From Lachnospiraceae bacterium (GTDB lineage Bacteria; Bacillota; Clostridia; Lachnospirales; Lachnospiraceae), in the NCBI GenBank assembly GCA_022796475.1, contig JAAWIS010000012.1:1-57187 (forward strand): a stretch of DNA of 57,187 bases, read 5' to 3'. Every line of letters starts with the position of its first letter. Position 1 is the first letter of the stretch. The notes beneath the pieces are model-generated. The model saw only the letters and a program-made list of their open reading frames with translations, searched no databases and had not been told where the DNA came from. Below are positions 9,028 through 17,270 of the stretch, in pieces. The position numbers were made by a program, and so were the translations under genes.

Positions 9028-10012
9028 GAATCCAAAAAGCGGGAATCCTGTTTTACTGGAAACTAAGGATTTGCGAAAATATTTTACCGGAAAAAGGGGA
9101 TTATTGAATCGGAATCCTCCCGTAGTAAAGGCTGTAGATGATATCAGCCTTACCATCCGAAAAGGAGAAACTTTGGGACTGGTGGGGGAATCTGGCTGCG
9201 GAAAATCCACTTTGGGAAGGACAATCTTAAAACTGATTCCCATGACCTCCGGCCAGGTACTGTATGAAGGAAATGATATCGCTGCTTATAATAAGAAACA
9301 GATGTGGGAAATGCGCAAAAAAATGCAGATTATTTTCCAGGATCCCTACAGCTCCCTAAATCCGCGGATGACTGTATTTGATTTAGTCAGCGCGCCTCTT
9401 AAAGTTTATGGCATTGGAAGCAGAGAAGAGCAGAAGGAAATGGTAATTTCCATCTTAAATGAGGTAGGGCTTGACAAGCAGTATTTAAACCGTTTCCCTC
9501 ATGAATTTTCCGGCGGTCAGCGCCAGAGAATCGGCATTGCCCGCGCCTTGATTTTAAATCCGGAATTTGTGGTATGTGATGAAGCGGTATCCGCCCTGGA
9601 TGTTTCTGTTCGTGCTCAGGTCTTAAACCTGATGCAGAAAATGCAGAAAAAGAAAAATCTCACCTATCTGTTTATTTCTCACGATTTAAGTGTAGTGCGC
9701 CATGTAAGCGACCGGGTAGCAGTAATGTATCTGGGAAGCATTGTGGAGGTAGGCGGAAAGCAGGAATTGTATTCCGCACCGAAGCATCCGTATACTCAGG
9801 CGCTGCTTTCTGCAATTCCCATACCGGATGCCAATCGGAAGCGGAAGCGGATTATTCTGGAAGGAGATGTGCCAAATGCGTATAATCCTCCTTCTGGCTG
9901 TAAATTTCATACACGATGCCCCTATGCAAAGGAGCAGTGTAAAACAGAAGTTCCGGCCCTTCGGGAGGTGGGAGAGGCAGGCCATTTTGTTGCTTGCCAT
10001 CAGGCAGGTTAA
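9020..10012 (+). CDS. Peptide ABC transporter ATPase (DppF/OppF type)
   Basis: A 330-residue partner ATPase with Walker A GESGCGKST, signature FSGGQRQRIGIARAL, Walker B FVVCDEAVSALD (the usual P after DE is A here) and switch His in FISHDLS. The C-terminal Cys motif is CKFHTRCPYAKEQC. I place the start at ATG 9020 (MSENPKS): AGGTGG at 9006-9011 is eight bases upstream. An ATG at 9017 and a GTG at 9008 are alternatives. The overlap with the upstream gene suggests translational coupling, as is normal for D/F pairs. Confidence 0.92.
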   Translation: MSENPKSGNPVLLETKDLRKYFTGKRGLLNRNPPVVKAVDDISLTIRKGETLGLVGESGCGKSTLGRTILKLIPMTSGQVLYEGNDIAAYNKKQMWEMRKKMQIIFQDPYSSLNPRMTVFDLVSAPLKVYGIGSREEQKEMVISILNEVGLDKQYLNRFPHEFSGGQRQRIGIARALILNPEFVVCDEAVSALDVSVRAQVLNLMQKMQKKKNLTYLFISHDLSVVRHVSDRVAVMYLGSIVEVGGKQELYSAPKHPYTQALLSAIPIPDANRKRKRIILEGDVPNAYNPPSGCKFHTRCPYAKEQCKTEVPALREVGEAGHFVACHQAG

Positions 10013-10033
10013 AAAAGAAAGGATTCTCCAAAA

Positions 10034-11119
10034 ATGAAAGCATTTGTTTTACACGGAATCGGTGATTTCCGGTTCGAAACAGCTCCCATGCCAATTCTAA
10101 AAGAAGATGAGGTATTGGTATCAGTAAAAGCAGCAGGCATCTGCGGTTCCGATATTCCCAGGGTATACCGCACAGGGGCATACGCTTACCCATTAATTCC
10201 TGGCCATGAATTTTCCGGAGTGGTGGCAGAAACGGGTAAAAATACTGACAGCAGGTGGAAGGGGAAACGTGTGGGCATTTTCCCCCTGATTCCATGTGGA
10301 AGCTGTGTTCCCTGCCAAAAGGGTCAGTATGAAATGTGCCGCCATTACAGTTACTTAGGTTCCAGAAGAAACGGGGGATTTGCAGAATACGCGGCAGTTC
10401 CGGCTGCCAACCTGGTTGCTTTACCAGATAACGTAACTTTTGAAGAAGCTGCTATGCTGGAACCGATGGCAGTAGCGGCACATGCCATGCGAAGAATAGC
10501 AGGTTCCCTTCCGTCAAAATCCCAATCAGCAGAAGAGAATGAAAATACAGTAGCAGTTTGGGGGCAGGGAACCATAGGATTGCTGCTGATTGCGTTTCTT
10601 ATGGAAGCCGGATTTTCGAATATATTGGCAATTGGGAATAAGGAGTTTCAGAAAGAGGCTGCTATTCATATGGGGCTTCAGCCAGACCGGTACTGTGACA
10701 GTAAGACCCAAGATGTGTCCAAGTGGATTATGGAGCAGACTAATGGACTTGGCGTGGATTTATTTTTTGAGTGTGTTGGAAAAAATGAAACAGCAGCTCA
10801 GGCGGTAGACAATGCAGCTCCCGGAGGAAAGATTATGCTGGTAGGCAATCCGTATTCAGATATGACGCTGGAAAAAGCGGTATATTGGAAAATTCTGCGA
10901 AACCAGCTAACAATAACAGGAACCTGGAATTCTTCTTATTCTTATCAAAAAGATTTGGCAGAAGATGACTGGGATTTTGTGCTGAAATGGCTTTCTGCAA
11001 GAAAAATTAATCCTCAGGCATTGATTACCCATCGATTTCCATTAAATGAATTAGAGCAGGGATTTCACATTATGCGGGATAAAAAAGAAGATTATGTGAA
11101 AATTATAGGATGCTTATAA
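10034..11119 (+). CDS. Zinc-dependent medium-chain alcohol dehydrogenase, GatD/sorbitol-dehydrogenase-like
   Basis: A 361-residue MDR dehydrogenase. The catalytic zinc site is GICGSD (about residue 36-41) and GHEFSG (about 58-63). The structural zinc site is the Cys cluster CGSCVPCQKGQYEMC (about 89-103), and the NAD-binding Rossmann motif is WGQGTIG (about 176). The stretch GSDIPRVYRTGAYAYPLIPGH resembles galactitol-1-phosphate 5-dehydrogenase more than ethanol dehydrogenases. It follows the ABC transporter by only 21 bp and is probably co-transcribed. That suggests it either acts on a polyol-type ligand brought in by the transporter or is simply attached to the operon. There is no sugar-specific gene nearby to settle the substrate. 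Confidence 0.75.
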   Translation: MKAFVLHGIGDFRFETAPMPILKEDEVLVSVKAAGICGSDIPRVYRTGAYAYPLIPGHEFSGVVAETGKNTDSRWKGKRVGIFPLIPCGSCVPCQKGQYEMCRHYSYLGSRRNGGFAEYAAVPAANLVALPDNVTFEEAAMLEPMAVAAHAMRRIAGSLPSKSQSAEENENTVAVWGQGTIGLLLIAFLMEAGFSNILAIGNKEFQKEAAIHMGLQPDRYCDSKTQDVSKWIMEQTNGLGVDLFFECVGKNETAAQAVDNAAPGGKIMLVGNPYSDMTLEKAVYWKILRNQLTITGTWNSSYSYQKDLAEDDWDFVLKWLSARKINPQALITHRFPLNELEQGFHIMRDKKEDYVKIIGCL

Positions 11120-11153
11120 TTGCTTAAAATAATTTTAACAGAGGCGGTTGTCT

Positions 11154-11574
11154 ATGAAAGAAGAATGCTTGATCTGCAGAGAACCTCTTGTGTATTCAGA
11201 AAACGATGAACGGATGGAGTGCATGATCTGCCATAAAAAGGAAAACAGTAAAACGAAATGTGTAAATGGACACTACGTTTGTAATGAATGTCATACAAAA
11301 GGTATGGATACGATTATTAGCCTTGGCTTGAAAGAATCATCGAAAAATCCAATTGTCTCATTTCATGACTTCTCAATCTTTGGAGAAAATTGGAAGAGTT
11401 GGAGGCCCCCGGTGCTGTAAAAGAAATTCCTTTTTATCCATCTTAACTGCCATAGAGTTTGTGGAGAAAAATTTTGGTGTTTCAATGGAAAGAACGGAAA
11501 TTGTATGTAGCCATGCCTCTGAAAATAATCAATGCATTGGAAAAAGATGTCCGTTTTCGAAAGCAGCTAATTAA
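11154..11574 (+). pseudogene. DUF5714-type protein, internally deleted and frameshifted
   Basis: The first ~75 residues (11154 on) carry paired Cys motifs CLICREPLV, CMICHKKE and CVNGHYVCNECH, the start of the DUF5714 family as I recall it. That frame runs into unrelated residues and stops at 11420. The family's C-terminal Cys-rich end (GGPRCCKRNSFLS ... ERTEIVCSHAS ... CIGKRCPF) resumes in another frame around 11390 and ends at 11574. The middle of the protein is missing, so this is a deletion plus frame change, not a sequencing slip. GAGG precedes ATG 11154, so a truncated 88-residue Cys-rich peptide could still be made. The function of the intact family is not known to me. Confidence 0.65.
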
Positions 11575-11587
11575 TATGATAGCCCCC

Positions 11588-11616
11588 TTGACAATCGTAT
11601 AGAGAAATGATAAATT
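11588..11616 (+). promoter_or_regulatory. Promoter upstream of rubredoxin
   Basis: Perfect TTGACA (11588-11593), 17-bp spacer, TAAATT (11611-11616). It gives a leader of about 115 nt before the rubredoxin start; I see no recognised riboswitch in that leader. Confidence 0.6.
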
Positions 11617-11737
11617 GAATTGAAACCAGAAGCTGATGTATTTTTTAATGATATGCTCTTCATGTCCGCTGGAGGGCAGCAAGGTCAGAATACTTTTTTG
11701 ACCGCAGATTATGATATCAATTTTAAGGAGGAAATCT

Positions 11738-11899
11738 ATGGACAAATATTTATGTGAGCCCTGCGGCTATATTTACGATCCGGAAGCAGGTGATCCAGAT
11801 AACGGCATTGCGCCAGGTACTGCATTTGAGAATATTCCAGATGACTGGGTATGCCCGGTCTGCGGTTTGGGGAAAGATGCTTTCGTAAAAGTATCTTAG
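11738..11899 (+). CDS. Rubredoxin
   Basis: A 53-residue one-iron electron carrier. The four iron-binding cysteines are in CEPCGY (residues 6-9 region) and [11 protein letters not shown] (about 39-42), with the conserved DDWVCPVCG turn. Length is exactly that of classical clostridial rubredoxins. AAGGAGG lies eight bases before the ATG. In anaerobes it passes electrons to peroxide- or oxygen-reducing proteins. None of those is next door. Confidence 0.97.
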   Translation: MDKYLCEPCGYIYDPEAGDPDNGIAPGTAFENIPDDWVCPVCGLGKDAFVKVS

Positions 11900-12055
11900 A
11901 GCCTATTTGAGAAGTCTGCAGGTACAACAGAAACGATATAAAATTTTGTGATTTGGAAACAGGACTTTTGCGATATATTTACAAAAGCCCTGTTTTTGTG
12001 TAGAATAGTAAGAAGTGTAAAAGCACATACGGATACAAGAGAGGAGAATGGTGAG

Positions 12056-13057
12056 GTGGAGGATTTTGGATGGGAACAGCAGCGCCAGGCCAGGCGCATC
12101 GACAGAAAACATTTTTCAAGAATTGCCGTCGGTTTTGTGCTTTATGATATCTTAGGCGCTGGCCTGCAGTTTTTAGCAGTAGTGCTTCTTAGGCAAAGCG
12201 GGTGGGATTACGGGCCTTACCGGATTAGCTTAAGCTGGATCTTGAATTTTTCCTGTATGTATGTGATTGCCATGCCCCTGGCAGCGTTCTATTTTAAGGC
12301 AGTGCCTAAATTCGGCCAGGTACGGAATGAGCGGTGGGAATTTCGAGCCTGGCTGGTGGTGTTTTTCATTGGGCTGTCTATAGGATATTTCGGAAATATC
12401 ATTGGCACAATTGTGACCAACTTTACCAGTTCCGCATCAATCGATTATGAAAATATGATGGATATGATTCTGGAAGGAAATACGTTTTTAATTTTTTTAA
12501 ACGTAGTAGTAGGGGCGCCTGTTGTGGAAGAACTGTTATTCAGGAAGTTTTTAATTGACCGGACCATCGGATATGGGGAGAAACTTTCTGTATTTCTTTC
12601 AGGAACACTGTTTGGAATCATGCATGGGAATTTTCAGCAGTTTTTTTATGCCTTTGGCCTTGGCTGCCTGTTTGCCTATATTTACTGCAAAACTGGAAAA
12701 ATTCAGAATACAATCTTTTTTCATATGTGGATAAACTTCTGCGGGAGCATTTTAGTGCCATTCCTGATGAAAGTTGTGTTTTCTGGTTTGGATTCTGATT
12801 TTTACGATTATGAAATTTTGCAGAATCTGCTAAGTAATCCATTTGCAGTTCTGGCAGTACTCTGTCTGCTGGGTTACGTTGTTTTCCAGCTTTTGTCAGC
12901 CATTGCGGGACTGATTTTGTTTTTTGTATTTAAACATTACATTTGTTTTTATCCGGGAATCCGAACAGCGCCAAGAGGAGAGCTGCTAAGAAGTGTAATT
13001 TTAAATCCCGGCATGGTGATTTTTCTCGGGTTCGGCATTTATCAGTTTTTTCTCTGA
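12056..13057 (+). CDS. CPBP-family intramembrane glutamic protease
   Basis: A 333-residue protein with about eight membrane segments and the three CPBP (Abi/Rce1-like) motifs: EELLFRKFL (EExxxR), FGIMHGNF (FxxxH) and HMWINF (HxxxN), which form the in-membrane active site. Members cleave membrane peptides, modify secreted bacteriocins, or confer immunity; the target here is unknown. The start is the GTG at 12056, in frame with an ideal GAGGAG at 12041-12046. The frame extends upstream to 11948, but that part has no ribosome binding site. The last ~60 residues beyond the motifs form two further hydrophobic segments. Confidence 0.82.
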   Translation: MEDFGWEQQRQARRIDRKHFSRIAVGFVLYDILGAGLQFLAVVLLRQSGWDYGPYRISLSWILNFSCMYVIAMPLAAFYFKAVPKFGQVRNERWEFRAWLVVFFIGLSIGYFGNIIGTIVTNFTSSASIDYENMMDMILEGNTFLIFLNVVVGAPVVEELLFRKFLIDRTIGYGEKLSVFLSGTLFGIMHGNFQQFFYAFGLGCLFAYIYCKTGKIQNTIFFHMWINFCGSILVPFLMKVVFSGLDSDFYDYEILQNLLSNPFAVLAVLCLLGYVVFQLLSAIAGLILFFVFKHYICFYPGIRTAPRGELLRSVILNPGMVIFLGFGIYQFFL

Positions 13058-13060
13058 CAC

Positions 13061-13089
13061 TTGACAGAACCTGATTCTTATGCTAAATT
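13061..13089 (+). promoter_or_regulatory. Promoter of the T-box/leuS unit
   Basis: TTGACA (13061-13066), 17-bp spacer, TAAATT (13084-13089), starting only four bases after the CPBP stop codon and giving transcription into the T-box leader. Confidence 0.7.
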
Positions 13090-13414
13090 AACAGATAGCT
13101 TAAAGATAGCTGAATGCGATGACAAGGAAGAGTAGCATTTACAGCGGCAGAATATGCCGTATACGGAAGAAACAGAGAGCTGCCGGTGGGTGCAAGGCAG
13201 TTTCGGAAGGAATGCGAACTGGCCTTTGAGCAGCGTGCTGAAACGAAATATGAAGTAAGCATAGCCGGTGTTCCGCCGTTATCGGAATTAAGAGCATATG
13301 GAAATGAAAGCAGAAATTAAGAGCAGATGTCATTTTCTATGAATCAGAGTGGTACCGCGTAAGAACAAAACCTTGCGTCTCTGGCCTGACAGCCGGGATG
13401 CAGGGTTTTTTGTT
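13090..13414 (+). promoter_or_regulatory. T-box riboswitch, leucine-specific (leuS leader)
   Basis: A tRNA-sensing leader. Stem I opens near GATGACAAGGAAGAGTAG (13119-13136). The distal part of Stem I carries GAGAGCTGCCGG followed by GGTGCAAGGCAG. The specifier loop reads GAA-CTG-GCCTTTGAGC with a CTG leucine codon at 13219-13221, agreeing with the downstream leuS. The T-box proper is AGAGTGGTACCGCG at 13346-13359. The competing terminator is a long hairpin at 13369-13405 followed by six Ts. By the known mechanism, uncharged tRNA-Leu pairs with CTG and with the T-box bulge and prevents termination, so leuS is made when leucine is scarce. Confidence 0.93.
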
Positions 13415-13630
13415 ACTGTAACAGATCAGGGCCCCGTCGCCAAGCTGTGGGAAAACGGGGTGGCGAAGGGACATCTTCCATGCCCGTTTTCTGCACATCC
13501 CCCGGAGGGTTCACAGGAACCCCTTTCATTCATGGCGGTGCCCTAAGCGATGCATGAAGATTCATAGAAAAATGCATCCCATGAAACAAAAACGCTCTGC
13601 CGGCACAATCAAATATCAGGAGGAATTAAT
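13415..13630 (+). other. Extra leader segment between T-box terminator and leuS
   Basis: Some 216 nt of structured, G+C-rich sequence without a convincing gene. It contains GCCCCGTCGCC and CGGGGTGGCG, and CCCGGAGGG in TGCACATCCCCCGGAGGG, the reverse complement of a motif in the tandem repeat at 16118-16370. It looks like an inserted copy of a dispersed repeat. The leuS ribosome binding site CAGGAGG is at its end. Confidence 0.45.
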
Positions 13631-16045
13631 ATGGCTGTACAGTACAACCACGCTGCCATTGAAAAGAAATGGCGGGAAAATTGGGAGAAGAATCCCATTA
13701 ATGTAAATGATGGAAAGAAGGAAAAGTATTATTGTCTTGATATGTTCCCCTATCCTTCCGGCAGCGGCCTTCATGTAGGCCATTGGAGAGGGTATGTAAT
13801 CTCTGATGTATGGAGCCGTTATCAGCTTTTAAGGGGAAAATATGTGATTCATCCCATGGGCTGGGATGCTTTTGGTCTTCCGGCTGAGAATTATGCAATT
13901 AAAATGGGAACTCATCCTGCAAAATCTACGGCTGAGAACGTAGCAAATATTAAAAAGCAGATCAACCAGATCGCTGCCATTTACGATTGGGATATGGAGG
14001 TAAATACTACGGATCCCGGCTTTTATAAATGGACTCAGTGGATCTTTGTCCAAATGTTTAAAAAGGGACTGGCTTACGAAAAGGAATTTCCTATTAACTG
14101 GTGCCCTTCCTGCAAAACCGGTCTTGCAAATGAAGAGGTTGTAAATGGATGCTGCGAGCGCTGCGGCACGGCTGTAACGAAAAAAAATCTGCGCCAGTGG
14201 ATGTTAAAGATAACAGCATATGCAGAACGTCTGTTAAATGATTTAGATAAGCTGGATTGGCCGGAAAAAGTGAAAAAGATGCAGACTGACTGGATCGGGA
14301 AATCTTACGGCGCTGAAGTAGAATTCCCGGTAGAAGGGAAGGAAGAAACGATTACGGTTTATACTACTAGACCGGATACTCTTTACGGAGCTACTTTTAT
14401 GGTTCTGGCTCCGGAACATAAACTGGCAAAAAGCCTGGCTACAGATGAAACCAGGGAGGAAGTGGAAAAGTACATTTTTGAATCGTCCATGCGTTCCAAT
14501 GTAGACCGTATGCAGGCCAAAGAAAAAACAGGGGTTTTCACTGGCAGTTATGCCATTAATCCTCTGAACAATGCAAAAACCCCGATATGGCTGTCTGACT
14601 ATGTACTGGCTGATTACGGCACAGGAGCGATTATGTGTGTTCCTGCCCATGATGACCGGGATTTTGAATTTGCAAAGAAATTTAACATTCCTATTATTCA
14701 GGTAATTGCAAAAGACGGAAAAGAAATTGAAAATATGACAGAAGCCTATACAGAGGCAAACGGTACTATGATTAATTCCGGGGAGTGGAACGGAATGGAA
14801 TCTGCTGTATTAAAGAAAGAAGCCCCCGCCATGATTGAATCCCGGGGGATTGGCCGGAAGACGGTAAATTATAAGCTTAGGGACTGGGTATTTTCACGTC
14901 AGCGTTATTGGGGAGAACCGATTCCGATTATTCACTGTCCCAAATGCGGCTGTGTCCCCGTTCCAGAGGATCAGCTTCCATTAACCCTTCCAGAAGTAGA
15001 AAGCTACCAGCCTACCGGAACGGGGGAATCTCCGCTGGCAGCCATTGACGAATGGGTAAACTGCACATGTCCCGTATGTGGCGCGCCTTCTAAGCGGGAA
15101 ACGAATACCATGCCTCAGTGGGCCGGCTCCTCCTGGTATTTCCTCCGCTATGTGGACAGCAAGAATGACAGACAGTTGGTTTCCAGGGAGAAAGCAGATC
15201 AGTATCTTCCGGTAGATATGTATATCGGCGGTGTGGAACATGCTGTACTGCATCTACTGTATTCCCGCTTTTACACGAAATTCCTCTGTGATATTGGGGC
15301 GATTGATTTTGACGAGCCTTTTACGAAACTGTTTAATCAGGGCATGATTACAGGAAAGAACGGCATTAAGATGAGCAAATCAAAAGGAAATGTAGTTTCT
15401 CCTGATGATCTGGTAAGGGATTACGGCTGTGATTCCTTACGGCTTTACGAGCTGTTTGTAGGCCCGCCGGAGCTGGACGCCGAGTGGGATGACCGGGGAA
15501 TTGAAGGGGTATCCCGTTTCCTGAACCGGTTCTGGAATCTGGTAATGGACGGCAAAGATAAAAACGTGGCAGAAACAAAAGAGATGGTAAAGCTGCGTCA
15601 TAAACTGGTCTACGATATTGAGCAGCGTTTTAATCAGTTCAGCTTAAATACGGTTATCTCTGGTTTTATGGAATATAATAATAAACTAATTGAGCTTTCT
15701 AAAAAGACAGGCGGAATTGATCACGAAACCTTAAAAACATTTGTGGTGCTGTTTGCACCCTTTGCTCCTCATATTGGGGAAGAATTGTGGCAGCAGTTAG
15801 GCGGACAGGGAAGCGTATTCCATACTTCCTGGCCGGAATTTGACGAGGAAGCGATGAAAGACGATGAGATTGAGATCGCTGTCCAGGTAAACGGAAAGAC
15901 AAAAGCAGTGGTAAGCCTTCCAGCAGAGGTATCAAAGGAAGATGCCATTGCAGCAGGCAAAAAGGCAGTAGCCGATAAGCTGACCGGAACTGTGGTAAAG
16001 GAGATCTACGTTCCAGGAAGAATCATTAACATTGTGCAGAAATAA
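13631..16045 (+). CDS. leuS: Leucyl-tRNA synthetase
   Basis: An 804-residue class I synthetase that charges tRNA-Leu. The HIGH motif is HVGH (residues 48-51) in PYPSGSGLHVGHWRGYV. The CP1 editing domain includes TTRPDTLYGATF (about 244-255) and the metal-free hydrolytic pocket near GTGAIMCVPAHDDRDFEF. The zinc-type hairpin has CPSCKTG and CCERCG. WAGSSWYFLRY precedes the catalytic core return, and KMSKSKGN lies at 580-587. A C-terminal tRNA-binding domain ends AVSLPAEVSKEDA..PGRIINIVQK. Length and order are normal for bacterial LeuRS. AGGAGGAATTAAT precedes the ATG. It is controlled by the T-box upstream and followed by a terminator. Confidence 0.98.
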   Translation: MAVQYNHAAIEKKWRENWEKNPINVNDGKKEKYYCLDMFPYPSGSGLHVGHWRGYVISDVWSRYQLLRGKYVIHPMGWDAFGLPAENYAIKMGTHPAKSTAENVANIKKQINQIAAIYDWDMEVNTTDPGFYKWTQWIFVQMFKKGLAYEKEFPINWCPSCKTGLANEEVVNGCCERCGTAVTKKNLRQWMLKITAYAERLLNDLDKLDWPEKVKKMQTDWIGKSYGAEVEFPVEGKEETITVYTTRPDTLYGATFMVLAPEHKLAKSLATDETREEVEKYIFESSMRSNVDRMQAKEKTGVFTGSYAINPLNNAKTPIWLSDYVLADYGTGAIMCVPAHDDRDFEFAKKFNIPIIQVIAKDGKEIENMTEAYTEANGTMINSGEWNGMESAVLKKEAPAMIESRGIGRKTVNYKLRDWVFSRQRYWGEPIPIIHCPKCGCVPVPEDQLPLTLPEVESYQPTGTGESPLAAIDEWVNCTCPVCGAPSKRETNTMPQWAGSSWYFLRYVDSKNDRQLVSREKADQYLPVDMYIGGVEHAVLHLLYSRFYTKFLCDIGAIDFDEPFTKLFNQGMITGKNGIKMSKSKGNVVSPDDLVRDYGCDSLRLYELFVGPPELDAEWDDRGIEGVSRFLNRFWNLVMDGKDKNVAETKEMVKLRHKLVYDIEQRFNQFSLNTVISGFMEYNNKLIELSKKTGGIDHETLKTFVVLFAPFAPHIGEELWQQLGGQGSVFHTSWPEFDEEAMKDDEIEIAVQVNGKTKAVVSLPAEVSKEDAIAAGKKAVADKLTGTVVKEIYVPGRIINIVQK

Positions 16046-16072
16046 AAATAGTGTTTCGCTTTAAATCAGTGG

Positions 16073-16116
16073 GAAACCGGGGAGGGGGAAGCAATTGTTT
16101 CCATCCCTGGTTTTTT
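16073..16116 (+). terminator. Intrinsic terminator after leuS
   Basis: AAACCGGGGAGGGGGAA and TTTCCATCCCTGGTTT pair across a seven-base loop, followed by a run of six Ts. Confidence 0.75.
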
Positions 16117-16117
16117 G

Positions 16118-16370
16118 CTTTATAGGAAATTGCGTCCTATAAAGCAAAAAACCTCCGGGGGATGAGCACTCCGCGCTTAAGGAAACTGTCTGCTGACGCA
16201 GACGCGCTCCGGCGCGAGAGTCCGGCAAGCCGGACTCTTTTTACTTTATAGGAAATTGCGTCCTATAAAGCAAAAACCCTCCGGGGGGATGAGCACTCCG
16301 CGCTTAAGGAAACTGTCTGCTGACGCAGACGCGCTCCGGCGCGAGAGTCCGGCAAGCCGGACTCTTTTTA
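16118..16370. repeat. Tandem duplication of a ~126-bp multi-hairpin element
   Basis: Two nearly identical units, 16118-16243 and 16244-16370 (the second is 1 bp longer). Each holds, in order: a perfect 10-bp hairpin CTTTATAGGA..TCCTATAAAG; CCTCCGGGGGATGAGCACTCC; GTCTGCTGACGCAGAC; GCGCTCCGGCGC; and the strong hairpin AGAGTCCGGC-AA-GCCGGACTCT followed by five Ts (16217-16242 and 16344-16369). The last hairpin would terminate transcription rightwards. Partial copies occur at 17638-17690 and 32933-32970, so this is a dispersed family. No open frame spans it. Confidence 0.85.
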
Positions 16371-16381
16371 TACATGACTAT

Positions 16382-16663
16382 TTACGTTTGACGTGACAGC
16401 TTTTTAGAAAGCAGGCGAAGGGTATCCAGCTTTTTTCGCTCACTGTCAGGCAGACTCTCTGTAAGGATTTCCGTAATGATTGAAGTTTCCTGATCTGTAA
16501 ACTGTAAGCCTTTACTTTGTGCTTCTACGTTTAAATTTACAAATTCCCCAAGCAACTGTCCCTTCGGAGTTTTAGCCAGACGGTTTGAAAATAAAATCAG
16601 CAGATCCAGTTTCCTGGGATCCATATTCTTTAAGCGGGCGTCGTTTTTCCATGATTGTTCCAT
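16382..16663 (-). CDS. Conserved-type hypothetical protein, 93 aa
   Basis: I do not recognise a domain. The 93 residues are highly charged and predicted mostly helical (RKLDLLILFSNRLAKTP; ERKKLDTLRLLSKKL), with no membrane segment and no cysteine. It is the second gene of a two-gene unit, 23 bp downstream of the 162-residue gene on the same strand. GGAGCT precedes the ATG by eleven bases. The phrase DARLKNMDPRKLDLL faintly resembles QARLDNIQLMMQAM at the end of its neighbour, so the two may be related or interact. Confidence 0.55.
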   Translation of the reverse strand: MEQSWKNDARLKNMDPRKLDLLILFSNRLAKTPKGQLLGEFVNLNVEAQSKGLQFTDQETSIITEILTESLPDSERKKLDTLRLLSKKLSRQT

Positions 16664-16686
16664 ATCCAGTGAGCTCCTTTCTTTGT

Positions 16687-17175
16687 CTATGTAAATGCCT
16701 GCATTGCCTGCATCATAAGCTGGATATTATCCAGCCTGGCCTGCTGCTCTGGAGAGAGGATGCCCCGAAGCTTTTCCAGCATAACAGAAGAAGAGGGCGG
16801 CTCTGGAGAAGAAATTGGCGACGGTGTGGGCACAGGCGCTGTTTCCTGGTAATTTCTTCGGATTTGAAAACCCTGCATAATATTGATAATCACATCCAGT
16901 AAATCCTGTTCCTGGCTGGTTCCGTAAGGCTTCATGGCGTTTAGCATTTCAATGGGCGATGCTTTATCCTGCTCAATGGAGCAGATTCCCATTTCCCCTT
17001 CATGGCCTTCCCGAAACAGTTCCACAGTGCGCATCAGCTCATTTCCTTTTACTAAAAGAGATAAAAAACGCTGTTGAGAAATCTGCATATAAGGAAGGGC
17101 TGCTTTGATCATCTGAAGATGATGATCCCCAATTAGGTAATCAAGGTCTGTAAGCTTGAATTCGTCTTTTTCCAT
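16687..17175 (-). CDS. Hypothetical protein, 162 aa, helical with Pro-rich linker
   Basis: No family recognised. The N-terminal ~110 residues are helical and mixed charge (LDYLIGDHHLQMIKAALPYM). A Pro/Ser-rich linker (PVPTPSPISSPEPPSSS, about 118-134) separates a last short helix ending QQARLDNIQLMMQAMQAF. It has no signal peptide or membrane helix, so it is cytosolic. It begins a two-gene unit with the 93-residue gene. The ribosome binding site is weak (GGGATGAT). A divergent small gene starts 96 bp away, and the shared gap has the palindrome GGTC..GACC around a TATATAT tract (17200-17217). Confidence 0.6.
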   Translation of the reverse strand: MEKDEFKLTDLDYLIGDHHLQMIKAALPYMQISQQRFLSLLVKGNELMRTVELFREGHEGEMGICSIEQDKASPIEMLNAMKPYGTSQEQDLLDVIINIMQGFQIRRNYQETAPVPTPSPISSPEPPSSSVMLEKLRGILSPEQQARLDNIQLMMQAMQAFT

Positions 17176-17240
17176 CTATTATCATCCCAATCTTTCTTTG
17201 GTCTTATATATATGACCCGTGTACAGGATTTATTCCGCTG

Positions 17241-17249
17241 CATAGTATA
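17241..17249 (+). promoter_or_regulatory. Possible sporulation-sigma (E/K-like) -10 element
   Basis: CATAGTATA (17241-17249) fits the CATAnnnTA -10 pattern of mother-cell sigma factors, with an AC dinucleotide 16 bp upstream (17223-17224). Weak evidence on its own. Confidence 0.25.
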
Positions 17250-17270
17250 TTTTAGAAGGAGGTTTTTAAA

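Noticed and set aside
11617-11737. Short open stretch before rubredoxin (NDMLFMSAGGQQ...)
   Set aside because: No start signal and no recognised family; probably the untranslated leader.
13349-13546. 65-codon open frame across the T-box terminator
   Set aside because: It runs through the T-box sequence and terminator hairpin, has no ribosome binding site and an untypical composition; it is leader RNA, not a gene.
16118-16370. Possible CRISPR array
   Set aside because: Only two units of ~126 bp with no unique spacers between them; they are direct tandem copies of a hairpin element.
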